In this document: positions 20,088 to 30,231 of the stretch, piece after piece
Layout of the letters: the number at the start of each line of letters is the position of its first letter
Numbering within the stretch: the stretch's first letter is position 1
Notes under the pieces: generated by a model
Told to the model about the DNA's origin: nothing
What the model saw: only the letters and a program-made list of their open reading frames with translations
Databases searched by the model: none
Source: Gracilaria caudata
Taxonomy: Eukaryota > Rhodophyta > Florideophyceae > Gracilariales > Gracilariaceae
DNA: 45,310 nt
Direction: 5' to 3'
NCBI GenBank assembly: GCA_030374735.1
Contig: JASCIV010000111.1
Location: forward strand, 1 to 45,310
Translations under genes and position numbers: made by a program

Positions 20088-20444
20088 CGAGGAGGCAGTC
20101 AAGGCAATCGCGGCAATAGAGGCGGTCGCGGCCGGGGGCAGTGACGGGTCCTGTTCGGGCGAGCGGCGGAAGGTTTAGGAGGCGGCAAAAGGGTTTTGAA
20201 GGCGGACCTGTCATACATGCTGCCGAGTATAATCTGCCTGGTGGGCGACAGCGCTAGACGGAGTGAGTTGTCTAAGCTAACCGTTTGAAAATTATACAGT
20301 TGATCGAAAACTGAATACAAGGGTACTTCGAGCTTCATTACGCAGCGTAATACGCACTTCCTGCTCGTTTCGAAATCATCCATTGACTTGGAAATCTTAC
20401 GCAACGCTTTAGGGAGTGGTTTGCTCTGATCGATGAGCTACTTC
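20088..20444 (+). pseudogene. decayed copy of the RGG-bZIP 3' end and 3' UTR
   Basis: This stretch aligns with 13337-13683. The RGG-coding tail (AGGCAATCGCGGCAATAGAG and onward) is almost identical through the stop. The 3' flank then diverges with indels but keeps long matching words such as TATAATCTGCCTGGTGGG (one base changed) and TTGATCGAA. Nothing upstream of the tail matches the bZIP gene, so only the last ~20 codons and the 3' region were kept. Confidence 0.75.
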
Positions 20445-20448
20445 TCAC

Positions 20449-20563
20449 TAGTGTTAGCAAAGAACTTCATATATCCCTTTTTCTCGTTCTTCCATAAGCG
20501 CATCTGATCGGCTGCAATCTGCTTCAATTCCGGCGGCTGCAGTTCTGGCACGAGTTGCGCAAT
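20449..20563 (-). pseudogene. C-terminal fragment of the unknown gene decayed at 9809
   Basis: On the minus strand this reads LVPELQPPELKQIAAD, continues to KFFANTSEK and then a stop. It matches the LVPNLQPPELKQIAA...KFFANT part of the pseudogene at 9809-10355. It keeps the natural C-terminus that the other copy lost. It abuts the bZIP-tail remnant, so the two lie tail to tail. Confidence 0.65.
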
Positions 20564-21126
20564 CCGCAAGCTCTCTGAGAGTAGCCCGCAGCGTAAGCTT
20601 AGTTACAGGTAGCTACTTCAGGGGCCTCAGTTTTGACTTCCGATGGAGATATCTCCGGGTAGCCACGTGTGGGATGACACCTCGTTGCACTCGCAGCTTG
20701 TGTAAACTCGCTGGCGCGGAAAGCGATGGGGTGAAGGTAAACGAGCTGGCATCTGCGCAATGCAATTGCGGGCAGCTGACTAGGAGAGAACCAAAAGATT
20801 GAGAACGTCAAGTCCAGAGGGAGAGAGGTGTGAACCAGCTGTGTGGTTCTGGCCCCCGAAAAGGGAGAATGCGAACAGGAATCGAGACGTGGAGGCAGTT
20901 TGGAACAGAGGTACGGCACTACTTGCAAGTTGACTGCCACGATCACGTGTAATAGAGGCGTGAAAAGGTTTACATCAGAGTTGGCCGCGGGTCACTGTGA
21001 TTTCGCGCACAGCAGTGGCGGCCGCCGAGCGAGCGGTAGCGCGCGGGGCGCGGCACGATGCTTGTGCGAGCGAGCGAGCGAGGGCGCGCGCGTGAGGGGC
21101 GAGTGCACGGTGGCAGCGACGCGCCA
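20564..21126. other. intergenic, upstream of the ankyrin gene
   Basis: No convincing gene. The DNA becomes strongly GC-rich after about 21000, just before the ankyrin gene's TATA-like box. Confidence 0.45.
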
Positions 21127-21132
21127 TATAAG
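21127..21132 (+). promoter_or_regulatory. TATA-like box of the ankyrin gene
   Basis: CCATATAAGAG stands about 70 bases before the ATG at 21201. Between them is a GTGGCTGCCGTGACG 15-bp unit repeated about two and a half times. Confidence 0.45.
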
Positions 21133-21200
21133 AGGGCGCGGCGGTGGCTGCCGTGACGGTGGCTGCCGTGACGGTGGCTGCGTCGCCCCCGACAGCAAAT

Positions 21201-22352
21201 ATGGGCGACAGCGACGAGCTGCGTGGAGCTGCAGCGCGCGGCGATTTGCAGCGAGTGACTACGCTACTGGCGCGCGGCGCCGACGTTCACGGCACCGACA
21301 AAGACGGCAAAACAGCGTTGCACTTCGCCGCTTTGAATGCGCACCTTACGGTGGTGCAGACTCTGCTGGAGCACGGCGCCGATGTGAAGGGCACGGACAA
21401 GTGGCGCAACACGGCGTTGAACCGCGCCGCTATGCGTGGACACGTAGAGGTTGTACAAGCGCTGCTGGCTCACGGCGCCGAGATCAACAGCACGAACGAA
21501 GATCACTGGACTGCGTTGCACGAAGCTGCTTTGTGTGGACACCTTGAGGTGGTGCAAGCGCTGTTGGCGCACGGCGCCGACATCAACAGCACTGACAAGT
21601 GGGGAAACACGTCGTTGCACTGGGCCGCTCGGGGTGGACATTTGGCGGTGGTGCAGGCGCTGCTGGCACACGGAGCCGACGTTCGCTGCACCGCGGAGTG
21701 GGGAGATACGGCGCTGCACATCGCTGCAAGTGGGAATAAACCGTTGGTGGCGCTCGAGCTGTGGCGCGCCGGCGCCGACCCGCTCCTACAGAACGATGAC
21801 GGCGCAACGCCGTTGTCTTTACTGCCGGAACACAGTTATGCCGCCATGCGGATGTCATCGAAACTCCTGCAGCTATGGCTCAACGCAAAAACCTCCGCAA
21901 TCACCCAACCGCAGCTGCTCGCCGCGCTGAAAGCCGAGCACATCACCTCCTTCTCTGACGTTGTGCTCGCGCACCACCTGCTGCTGCTCGCCGTGCGCCA
22001 GCGCGTCCTCAGGCGCTCGCAAATCGTTGCATTCGGCGGCAGCCGTGACTACCTCCTGCAGAACGTATACCTGCCCGTCACCAAGTTGTCTCTGAGTGAC
22101 GAGCAAAAGCTATGGCTGTCCGGTCTGCTGTCGTACGCTGAGAAGAGTAGATTCATACGAGATGGAAATGCTGTGCTAGTCAAGATCGTCGCCGATCTGC
22201 GCTTGGAAATCCGTCAAGTTCTCTTAGAAATGCAATCCGCCCTCGTCTCCGTTGCGCGCGAAATTAACAGTCTGCAGCACCGAGTCAGCGCCCTCGAGTT
22301 GTGGACAGACCAAGTCGCGGAGAACTTCCAGAATCTTTGCAAAGGCCAGTAG
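21201..22352 (+). CDS. ankyrin-repeat protein, ends at an in-frame TAG
   Basis: The ATG at 21201 (MGDSDELRGAA) gives 383 residues; the frame is open further upstream only through a GTG. Residues 4-205 hold about six ankyrin repeats with clear consensus (TALHEAA, HLEVVQALLAHGAD), a protein-binding platform. A helical region follows, ending in a coiled coil (LRLEIRQVLLEMQ ... SLQHRVSALELW). The frame stops at TAG 22350-22352, set in CAG-TAG-CAG, and then continues open in the same frame to 23336. The coiled coil seems to run across the stop, so this is probably the 5' part of one ~711-codon gene broken by a single C-to-T change, or read through. A complete shorter protein is the alternative. 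Confidence 0.8.
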   Translation: MGDSDELRGAAARGDLQRVTTLLARGADVHGTDKDGKTALHFAALNAHLTVVQTLLEHGADVKGTDKWRNTALNRAAMRGHVEVVQALLAHGAEINSTNEDHWTALHEAALCGHLEVVQALLAHGADINSTDKWGNTSLHWAARGGHLAVVQALLAHGADVRCTAEWGDTALHIAASGNKPLVALELWRAGADPLLQNDDGATPLSLLPEHSYAAMRMSSKLLQLWLNAKTSAITQPQLLAALKAEHITSFSDVVLAHHLLLLAVRQRVLRRSQIVAFGGSRDYLLQNVYLPVTKLSLSDEQKLWLSGLLSYAEKSRFIRDGNAVLVKIVADLRLEIRQVLLEMQSALVSVAREINSLQHRVSALELWTDQVAENFQNLCKGQ

Positions 22353-22355
22353 CAG

Positions 22356-23336
22356 ATGCTTTCGGACATGAAGAACATGGCTGCCAGTCTACAGGAGCTC
22401 CACGGCTTGCTTAAAAGACAACAGCGCAATCGCACACTCGCAGGCTTGTTGTGCTTTGGTCTAGCTATGATTCCAGTGCTTGGCGGCGCTCTTGCAGGCG
22501 CGTCTTTTGCCGCTACCGAGATTGCATTTGGCGTCAGTGTGGAGCACGTCACGTCAGGCGCTACTACTGCAGTCGACGAGATTTTGGCCGTGGACATCAG
22601 TGACTTCCGGACCGTTACCATCCTCACGAGCGACCAGTACATCAGCAAGCTCGACCCCGTCGCTCGAAAACGCGTGGAGGTCGTTGTTGAGCAAACCGAT
22701 TTCAAAACGCTTCCAAACCTACAACAGTGTCTTGCCGATGCGGTACAGGAACTCAGGGACTCTGACGATTTTGGTGAGCCGGTGGTCGACGAGATGGAAG
22801 CCGAACTCCATCAAAGGTTCAGTTCTCTGGCATCTGGGTCTCATTCAGGTGAGCAAATGGTCGCTGCTCAGGATGCAGTACCAGAGCTGCAACACATACT
22901 ACAGACGCATCTCAGCAATGTTGGTAGCCGTGTACCTGTACACAAGGATGATGTCGTAGATGTTGTCATGAAAGAAATGGATTACATGGGTTTACTAGAC
23001 GTAGATGCATTCATCAAATCGTATCTGGATTTGCAGAAAAAGTACCCAACTGTTGGACGCCATCAAGAGCCGCTAGAGCTGCGACAAAGGTTTCAGAGTG
23101 CCACGGGGTCAAAGAACGAGCTGGAAATCAAACTTGCCGAGCGGCTGCTGTGGGAATTGTTCGATGAGTCCCGCAGTGGGGCGAGGTCTTCGCGAGCACC
23201 AGTATCATTCACAAGGACCCGTAGCGAATGGAACGAAGCAGAGGTGAGTGCCCTGCTGGCGGATCACCGGCGGAATGAGAGTTTTATTGATGAGGAAGGG
23301 TTTGTCATGGTGGGAATGAAAGTTCTATTCGTGTAA
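22356..23336 (+). pseudogene. downstream half of the ankyrin gene, or a separate ORF
   Basis: The 326-residue ORF starts two codons after the TAG at 22350, in the same frame as the ankyrin ORF. It opens with a coiled-coil stretch (MKNMAASLQELHGLLKRQQ) and then a hydrophobic Gly/Ala-rich segment (GLLCFGLAMIPVLGGALAG) that could insert in a membrane. A mainly helical charged part of ~260 residues ends GMKVLFV. No promoter or leader fits in the 3-base gap, so independent transcription is unlikely. It is best read as the C-terminal half of the ankyrin protein, made only if the stop is bypassed, or a dead remnant. I do not recognise the domain. Confidence 0.5.
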
Positions 23337-23452
23337 TAGAGCAGTTTATCTAAGCTGTCGAACTGCAGTTCTACACTGTTGATCAGCATGTGGACATGCA
23401 ATGTGTGAGAGAGAGAGACAGAGAGAGAAAAGAGTGAAAATGACATTCATTC

Positions 23453-24750
23453 CTAACTGCTGTCACCAAGGGTGCACAGAACCGCTTGCTTAGTTTTCGC
23501 AACCTCTTCGATAATCTCTACGGCCCGTTTCAGACCACCGGCCTCTTCAATTTCTTTCTGTACTTCCGCATCGCGTTCACGATATCTGACGTTGCTTAGA
23601 ACTTCTGAAATCGATGCTCGAAGAATATCAACCGTCAACTTCTTTTGATGGATGGATAAGCCTAGCTCTGCTTTCATCACACGGGCACCCATTCCAGGTT
23701 GGTCATTCGCAATCGGAATCACAACCATCGGCACACCATATGACAACGCCATCGTCACCGTGTTGCATCCGCCATGAGTGATCACAAGCGCAGCCATGGA
23801 CACTAGCTTCTCCTGTGGAGCGAAAGGCACTATGATAGAATCGCCTTCCCGAAGCTGACCAGTATCGGCCTTTCGATCGCCAAGAGAGACAACTAGCTGT
23901 GCGTTGATTCCAGTGGATGCTTGTATTACCTTTTGATAGATTTCCATGACCTGATTTTGTATGGTACCTAAAGACGTGTATATGATTGGTCTCCCATCAA
24001 GCTTTTCAAAAGGAAACTCAACATTCCTGCACAAAGGTTCCTCTCCGGAAGGATCGGATATCCTTCCAATGTAATGGTAGTATCTGGGTGTGTGTTGTCG
24101 TGGAAAGTCAATAGATTTGGGGAGCTGAATGATGGTAGAAAGGGTAGAATCGGCTCGCAGAGTGGTCTCTAATAACGGTAGATTCCATTCTCCACGTTTC
24201 TTCTGCACAATATGTACCAATCTTCGAGTGAAGAACTGCTGAAGATAGTTGTCTACCTGGTTTCGAATCCTTGTCAAGAACGTGTTCGAAGGAATGCGGT
24301 GAGAGAATATTGGAGGTATGTAAGGATCGAGTGATGCAATAAGAGCAGTACATACTGTAACATATGGGATTTGCAAATGATCCGTCACGCTTGGCATGGC
24401 AAATGCACTCTGATCGATGACCATAACGTCAATGCCAGCAGCACGCATCAAATCGGGGGCCTCTTCGAGGAAAACTTCAGCACTTCGACATATGTAATCC
24501 AAAGTAAAGCCTAGCGCCGTTAAACCCTCCAGTTCCCCGAGCTTCTTGAAGAACATAGAAGCGGAGCCTTGCGGGAAATCGCGTTCTCCTACGACAATGG
24601 ATTCAAACCCGAAACTATCAGTTTTGTTCGCTACGTCTCGCTCTACACAAAGACAATTTCATGTCCTCGGCGCCGTAATTCAAGTGCGAGCTCTGTCATG
24701 CTATTGGAATGGCTATCAGCGGAGGGGGTGGCGATGCCAAAACGCGTCAT
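23453..24750 (-). pseudogene. UDP-glycosyltransferase (GT1 family), frameshifted near the N-terminus
   Basis: Close paralogue of the intact gene at 26632. The N-terminus reads from ATG 24750 (MTRFGIATPSADSHSNSM ... RRRGHEIVF) and hits a stop. Near 24645-24655 the match moves to another frame (VERDVANK, FGFESIVVGERDFPQG) and continues to the stop at 23453. Translation from the internal ATG at 24556 gives 367 residues that lack the acceptor-side Rossmann start. The donor-binding half is intact: APQEKLVSMAALVITHGG and YGVPMVVIPIANDQPG, the PSPG-like nucleotide-sugar motif. Either this is a recent pseudogene or one base is wrong in the assembly. Substrate is unknown. Confidence 0.75.
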
Positions 24751-26631
24751 TTCGAATGTGCGTCCGGAAAACGCGAAGGACCATCAACACGCTGTCTTCT
24801 AATCCTGTGTTTGTCGGTCGCGATGGGTTCACGTGCCTCTGCGGCAGTGCTCCATCCACATATTAGAACTCATACAAAACCTTAGAACGAAAGAACGCTC
24901 CTCGGTACTTAATCGACGGTAAGGTATAAGCATGTGGGCTCGTATCCGTTGCCCGTGTCTGCGAGTTTCTCCAAATTACGAAGGTTAGTTTTTGTTTGAT
25001 GTGAAGTGTGGCGTTGAAATGAACGCTTCCCGGCAGGGGTTTTCTCTGTCTTCTGGACGTGCGGCCCGTCGCGACTCTAGGCACGGCATTCATTCGAATT
25101 TCTCCTCTCAAAGCACTGCCATCTAAGCTAATCGACGTGAGTACTTCTTCCCGCCTGCCCCTCTTTGCTCCTAGTACCAGGTTCCTTTGTCACGCTGTCG
25201 TCTCCACTTTATTTTGAGAACAGCCTTCAATTACTAGACTGTAGTAAAGCCTCTAGACAAGGGTTTCTCTCTGCAGAAAGGGTAAGAACTTGTTTGGAAA
25301 CTGTCGAAGCAAAACAGCCACAGAGTTCTTTGCCGCACGCGGCAAAGCTCGGAGCAGCTCACGACGTGAGGAATGGGTGAACCGGCACCTGAAAACAACA
25401 TGATCGGCATCTTTCTTGACATTAGTCCCACATGTGCAACGCAGCACTTTTTTCGCCATACCGGACGCCACCGGGTGGAGCGACGGAACATGGCCAGTGT
25501 AGTACTGCTCTAGTGTGACTTCGGTTTCTCTCAACATTCTGTCGTCATCTCCACTTTGCTTTATTAGGGTTGCATTTACGAAGGGTACATGGAATGGATT
25601 AATCAGTTCGTGTCACGAATTTGAAGAACATTTGTGCCGCACCAATGCGACTCGCTAGCACATGGCTATTAGCGGTCAGCCATAAATTCGCTTCTACAAG
25701 ATCAAGTTTACATCTTGAAGGCTCTATGAGTGATGTCGCCGCGATATCACTCATAAGCGCGACATTGTCGCGCTTGCAACATGCGAGCAACTGAGCACAC
25801 GAGACAAACCCCTTTCACGCTACGCAAAGAAAGCAATAGGCCCTACGGAAATCAAGATCCAAGAATGAATGTCACATTCCCATGAATGCGATTTTGTTGA
25901 TGAAGGCAGAGCTGAGCAGCGCTGAGCAAGCGCTAGATCGAAATGTAGAAACAAGTATGTATGAATGACTTGCATACTTGAACCTCTCATCCGATTACGT
26001 TAACATGGAAGGGAAGCGTATGTTCAACATGTGTCTATACATCTTATGAGCGCTTCATGCTTCATTCCAGTGTCTTGATACGGGCTCTTCATTGACGACT
26101 CGGCCTATCCGGGAAAGAAAGATGAGAACGTATGTATGGGAAAGACAGATACAGTTTTATTGATTGGGTAAAGGGGGGATCATAGTTAATTAAGCAAGGC
26201 AATTCCGAAGAAATGAAAGTATCACTTGAAGTACACTGAAGAGCAGAGAAAATATGGAATCATGTGTGAACACCTGGCACACGGCCTTATCGAGGACTTG
26301 AGCTTACTCTCAGTTCAATAAAAGCCGATAGTTCCTGATGGTCCTACAACCTTGTAACTTGCGCGCAAAGCAATTGGATAACGAGGCGATTTAATCGGTT
26401 GAACTATATCGCCTTGCTCTCCTCTTGGAGTTCCTGAGTCGATCGCTTCGCCATTCCTGTATTCCTGGCTCGTCAAGGAGCGTTTTGTGTTTCCCTGTTT
26501 TTAGTTTGCTGTTACACTGATTCAAGTTCAGTTACAAGGAGGACATATGAGTTTTCCACCAGAGATTCTTTGTGTTCTTGTGAACCTTTCTGTAATGAAT
26601 TTAAGGACAGCAGACAAAGAAAGAATCGAGT
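24751..26631. other. 1.9-kb intergenic region between two UGT genes
   Basis: The only interpretable content is the LINE remnant at 25253-25617. The rest shows no gene, RNA or clear tandem repeat. Confidence 0.45.
25253..25617 (-). mobile_element. C-terminal remnant of a non-LTR (LINE) retrotransposon ORF
   Basis: On the minus strand a frame open for about 120 codons reads TLEQYYTGHVPSLHP, then RCTCGTNVKKDADHVVFRC and SSRRELLRAL. This is the Gly-His plus Cys-x-Cys ... His ... Cys ... Arg pattern of the zinc-binding tail after reverse transcriptase/RNase H in many LINEs. No reverse transcriptase core is found upstream, so this is a truncated relic. It ends at TTV-stop at 25253. Confidence 0.55.
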
Positions 26632-27912
26632 TCACGAAGATAGGACGGGTTGCCTGCTCCTTGCAACCCTCTCGACAACATCAGCAGCTTTTCTTACACC
26701 ACCCGCTTCGTCTATTTCCTGGCGAACATTCTCCGCTCTTTTACGATATCTGCTATCGATTAACACGTCCGTTATAGAAGAACGAAGAACATCGACGTTA
26801 ATTTTCTTCGAATGTATAGAAACACCCAGGCCGGCAGCTGCAACGCGAGCTGCAACTCCAGGTTGATCGTTTGCAACTGGGATGACGACCATAGGAACTC
26901 CATACGACATAGCCATGGTGACAGTATTGTTCCCACCATGTGTGATGACCGTAGCGGAAATTGACACAAGCTTTTCTTGGGGTGCAAACGGCACCACAAT
27001 GGCATCTCTGAAATCGTCTTCAACCACTGCTTGCGGATTTCCAAGTGAGACAACGAGCTGTGCATTCAAACCCTTACATGCTTCGATAATTTTCTTGTGC
27101 AAGTCCCGCATGTCGTTCAGAATCATTCCGAGGCTGGCGTAGATTATGGGTCTACCATCAAGTTTTTCAAATGGAAACGAGACTTTTCTGCAGAGGGGTT
27201 CGGTGCCTGACGGATCGGAGAAGCGTCCGGCGTAATGGTAATTGGCAGGAAGGTGTTTGCGAGGGAAGTCAATAGATTTGGGGAACTGAACGATTGTTGC
27301 ATATGGAGAATGAGCTTCGGCGGGGTCACGAATAGGAGGGAGATTCCATTGCTTTCGCATGCGATGAATGTCCTTGAAGATATTGTCAGCAATAGCCTTT
27401 TCTCTGCGGCGCTCAACATATGTATGAAGTTTAGATAAAGAAGTGGGATGAGGAATATGATGAGAAAATATGGGAGGTACAAGAGGATCAGGGTTGAAAA
27501 TGAGAGAGACGCAAACAGTGATGTAAGGGATCTTCAGAAATTCGGCAATGGTCATCGTGGACACAATAGTTTGATCAATCACCATTACATCCAGATTAGC
27601 GGCTCGAATAAGTTCTGGTGCGTCTCGTAAAAACGCCCTTCCACTCTCTGCAATGTGGTCGGATACGAATCGCAAGGCAGCGTTTCCCTTGAGTTCTGCC
27701 AGCATTTTCATCGCGGTCGAGGAATAACCGGGCGGAAATTCGGCTTCTCCGACCTGAATAAGTTCAAAGTCTAAGTGCTTCAGTTTTGGACGGATGTCTG
27801 GAACGCCTATGAAGACAATTTCATGTCCGCGGCGCTGTAACTCGAGAGCGATTTCAGACATAGAATTAAGATAACTGTGAGAAGCGCGGCAAACAAAGCC
27901 TATTCGAACCAT
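26632..27912 (-). CDS. UDP-glycosyltransferase, GT1 family
   Basis: Moves a sugar from a nucleotide-sugar to a small lipophilic acceptor; GT-B fold. 426 residues from ATG 27912, one exon. The N-terminus IGFVCRASHSYLNSM has the usual acceptor-domain strand and a His that in the family acts as catalytic base. The donor domain carries IIYASLGM, then FAPQEKLVSISATVITHGG, NNTVTMAMSYGVPMVV and NDQPG at about 310-355, the PSPG-like motif. The conserved Glu after the WNS/NNT position is Met here and in the paralogue, so the donor may differ from standard plant enzymes. No signal peptide or C-terminal membrane anchor, so likely cytosolic, unlike animal UGTs. A decayed paralogue lies downstream in the same orientation. 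Confidence 0.85.
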   Translation of the reverse strand: MVRIGFVCRASHSYLNSMSEIALELQRRGHEIVFIGVPDIRPKLKHLDFELIQVGEAEFPPGYSSTAMKMLAELKGNAALRFVSDHIAESGRAFLRDAPELIRAANLDVMVIDQTIVSTMTIAEFLKIPYITVCVSLIFNPDPLVPPIFSHHIPHPTSLSKLHTYVERRREKAIADNIFKDIHRMRKQWNLPPIRDPAEAHSPYATIVQFPKSIDFPRKHLPANYHYAGRFSDPSGTEPLCRKVSFPFEKLDGRPIIYASLGMILNDMRDLHKKIIEACKGLNAQLVVSLGNPQAVVEDDFRDAIVVPFAPQEKLVSISATVITHGGNNTVTMAMSYGVPMVVIPVANDQPGVAARVAAAGLGVSIHSKKINVDVLRSSITDVLIDSRYRKRAENVRQEIDEAGGVRKAADVVERVARSRQPVLSS

Positions 27913-29816
27913 GTCGTTGGTTTATGCACGAACGAGATTAAGCAAATTTGTTTCGATGAATGTTTTTGCTTTGCGTGCTGGATGTTGTGAGGGGCGGTAC
28001 CTTACGGAATGCAGGGAGATGAAGATTTACGAAGCTGTCTTGTGGAGCTGGAGGGGTTGAAATGCCGAAGGAGTGCGGAGAATCTGTTTATATAAATGAG
28101 GCCTTGTTTTCTACAGAAGAAATGACAACGAAACAAATAATTCCTGCAACACTACGACAACGCATGATATCCATTTCAACAAGGACAAGGAAGAAAACTG
28201 AGCAAGGTCTATCAAAACATACAATTACGATACCCTTGGCGCGTGATGCTAGCTTCGCTGAAGGTTGAAATTTTAAATGTTTGGCATGTAGATAAATGTT
28301 GAGAGCGAGGACAAAGCAGTTGTGATACTACGACATCTGTTACTGCTTGACTAGAGACTAGTCGAGCATGGAGCTCTTTTGTTTTCTTGTTATGGCGCCT
28401 GATGTAAGAATGATGAGTGGCTGCACAACGTGTTTTCGCGGACTCGGATGCGGGAAGACATGCCGAGTCACAACGAGTCTCACGTAGCTGGCTTTTGAAA
28501 GTCACAAGCTACGAGGGATTGCTAATGTTGCCAGAGCGTGACTCGTACCGTCGTACCGTTAAAGGTTGGAAGGTTAAAAGGACAACCTTAAAAACCCTCC
28601 TACTCCTGTAGCGTTTACAGAGCTTCTTGCAGAGAACGGCAGGTAAGATGCCACGACTCTCGTTTGGTTTGCAGTTTCCGCGAAGCAATGCAAAAGATCA
28701 AGGAGGGGTCGGAAGGATGGAAAGAATCGTTCTCAGTATTGCGTTTGGAGGGATGGAGTGGGCGGAACTGCCAAAAAACTAGCACTGGCGGCTGTGTCAC
28801 CACTGTCCCGAGCCGTTCTACGCAAGTTTCGTTGAGGAAATGGAGAAAAGAAAACCGTGTACAAAACGTATCGCCTCGAGGCCTTGCATGATGCGATCTT
28901 CACCCGGCACCCTCCACTGAAGAACATGCTTCCATAAGCTCACCAGTTGTGTGTATTTTCGTGAAGGTGACGAACTCCAAATTCGAAGCATCGAAGAAGA
29001 AACGCCTCCTGCCACGTAATCCCCTCACGGCGGAGGTGCATATTGCTGGCAGGGCCAGCTAGGCTAGTTGAACTTGTCCCCGTTCGACCGCGGCAACTGC
29101 AACTGCCACGTTTTCATTTGGTCTGTAAGCCGTATCTACCCATTACACTCGGGTTGTAATTCGACACTTGTCTCATGCCCCACAGAAGCACCGCATGTTT
29201 TCACATTGCAAAAATTTGCACCCAGGCGAAGCGCAGAATGCAATGACGTTTCGAAGCGCCAATCAGACAAAGATACGATAAAAAATCATCCCCAGACGGG
29301 GCGGTGAATGGGTAGCAATAATTCGTGTGTTCCAATGATAGGGTGACAAATCGACAGTGGACAAACTGCGTGCAATGATTGCATCTCGTGCTGTTCAAAG
29401 AGCACTTGTGAGTGTATCACCATCGTGTCTGCGCATTGCGCTTCTTGGAAAGAGACACCTGTCTGATAGTCGTATACATATGTCCCTGCCCTGGTAGCGA
29501 GTGGCTCGGTTCCAGGACGGACGTCACTCTCCTTCTCAACATTTGTCTACAAGCTTCCTCTCGTAGCTAGCGTCACAGTTGCTGCGTCTTTCGACGTGCT
29601 CGCCCTTTAAAACCTACGGCTCATTCGCTGCCTGCTGCAGTTCTCTCGAGAATGAAGCACATCGTGACAATCTTCCTCTAGCGCCCGCCACAAAGCCGAC
29701 AACTCTCCTCTTTCCGCCGCTTCATATCGTTCTCGTATTGCCCTTCTCGCACAGCCGAGCAGAACAGCGCCGGAAATCGATCACGCACCTACAAACACAC
29801 GCATCTTCACAGAACG
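27913..29816. other. 1.9-kb intergenic region
   Basis: Apart from the TATA-like box at 28087-28096 I see no feature. ORFs here are below 100 codons, overlap on both strands and show no domain. GTACCGTCGTACC near 28542 is a short repeat seen again, as ATACCGTCGTACC, near 33025. Confidence 0.45.
28087..28096 (-). promoter_or_regulatory. TATA-like box upstream of the intact UGT
   Basis: TTTATATAAA, a palindrome, stands 175 bases before the start codon at 27912. It could equally serve a plus-strand transcript, for which I see no gene. Confidence 0.35.
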
Positions 29817-30029
29817 ATGGCTTCTTCTCTTCAAACCTGTCTTCGACCGCCAGTCTGTAACAAGCCAAAGCGCGCCAAGAGCGCCTCTCGTCGACTTCGC
29901 AGCGGCAAGCTTCGCGCTGTGTCTCACCCTCCATTGGCAATGGCTAATCCGGAAAAGGCTGGTTTGTTTGTCATCATGTCTGCTCTGGTTCTTTCCGCTC
30001 ATTGTTTCGCTCCGAGAGCCCCGTTGTAA
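29817..30029 (+). CDS. small single-helix protein, possibly plastid-targeted
   Basis: The 70-residue ORF starts MASSLQTC. Its first ~42 residues are rich in Ser, Arg, Lys and Ala with no Asp or Glu, like a plastid transit peptide. After AMA comes NPEKAGLFVIMSALVLSAHC, which contains one membrane helix, and a short FAPRAPL tail. This layout recalls nuclear-encoded small thylakoid subunits, but I do not recognise a family. The ORF is short and could be chance. No splice sites are convincing. Confidence 0.35.
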   Translation: MASSLQTCLRPPVCNKPKRAKSASRRLRSGKLRAVSHPPLAMANPEKAGLFVIMSALVLSAHCFAPRAPL

Positions 30030-30231
30030 TACAAATCCTCACCAATAACTGCCGCCGGGTGCGCAGGCTGTCGCAGTGAAGCAGCCCGCCCTTGTAGAAT
30101 TCGAATATTTTTTCCTCACGAACATATACATATTCCTCTTTAACTGTGTAAACAATCTATCTCTGGTGTACATTCTCCTCCAACTAAACATTTCTTCGTG
30201 CACTTTCGCTACTACTAGTAGGCACCCACTC

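Noticed and set aside
20843..21547. 234-codon plus-strand ORF overlapping the ankyrin start
   Set aside because: Arg/Gly/Ala-rich shadow of the GC-rich leader and ankyrin coding region in another frame.
30076..30231. N-terminal extension of the TraB-family ORF
   Set aside because: It starts at a GTG and is hydrophobic and Phe/Tyr/Asn-rich; the ATG at 30232 begins a normal basic presequence.
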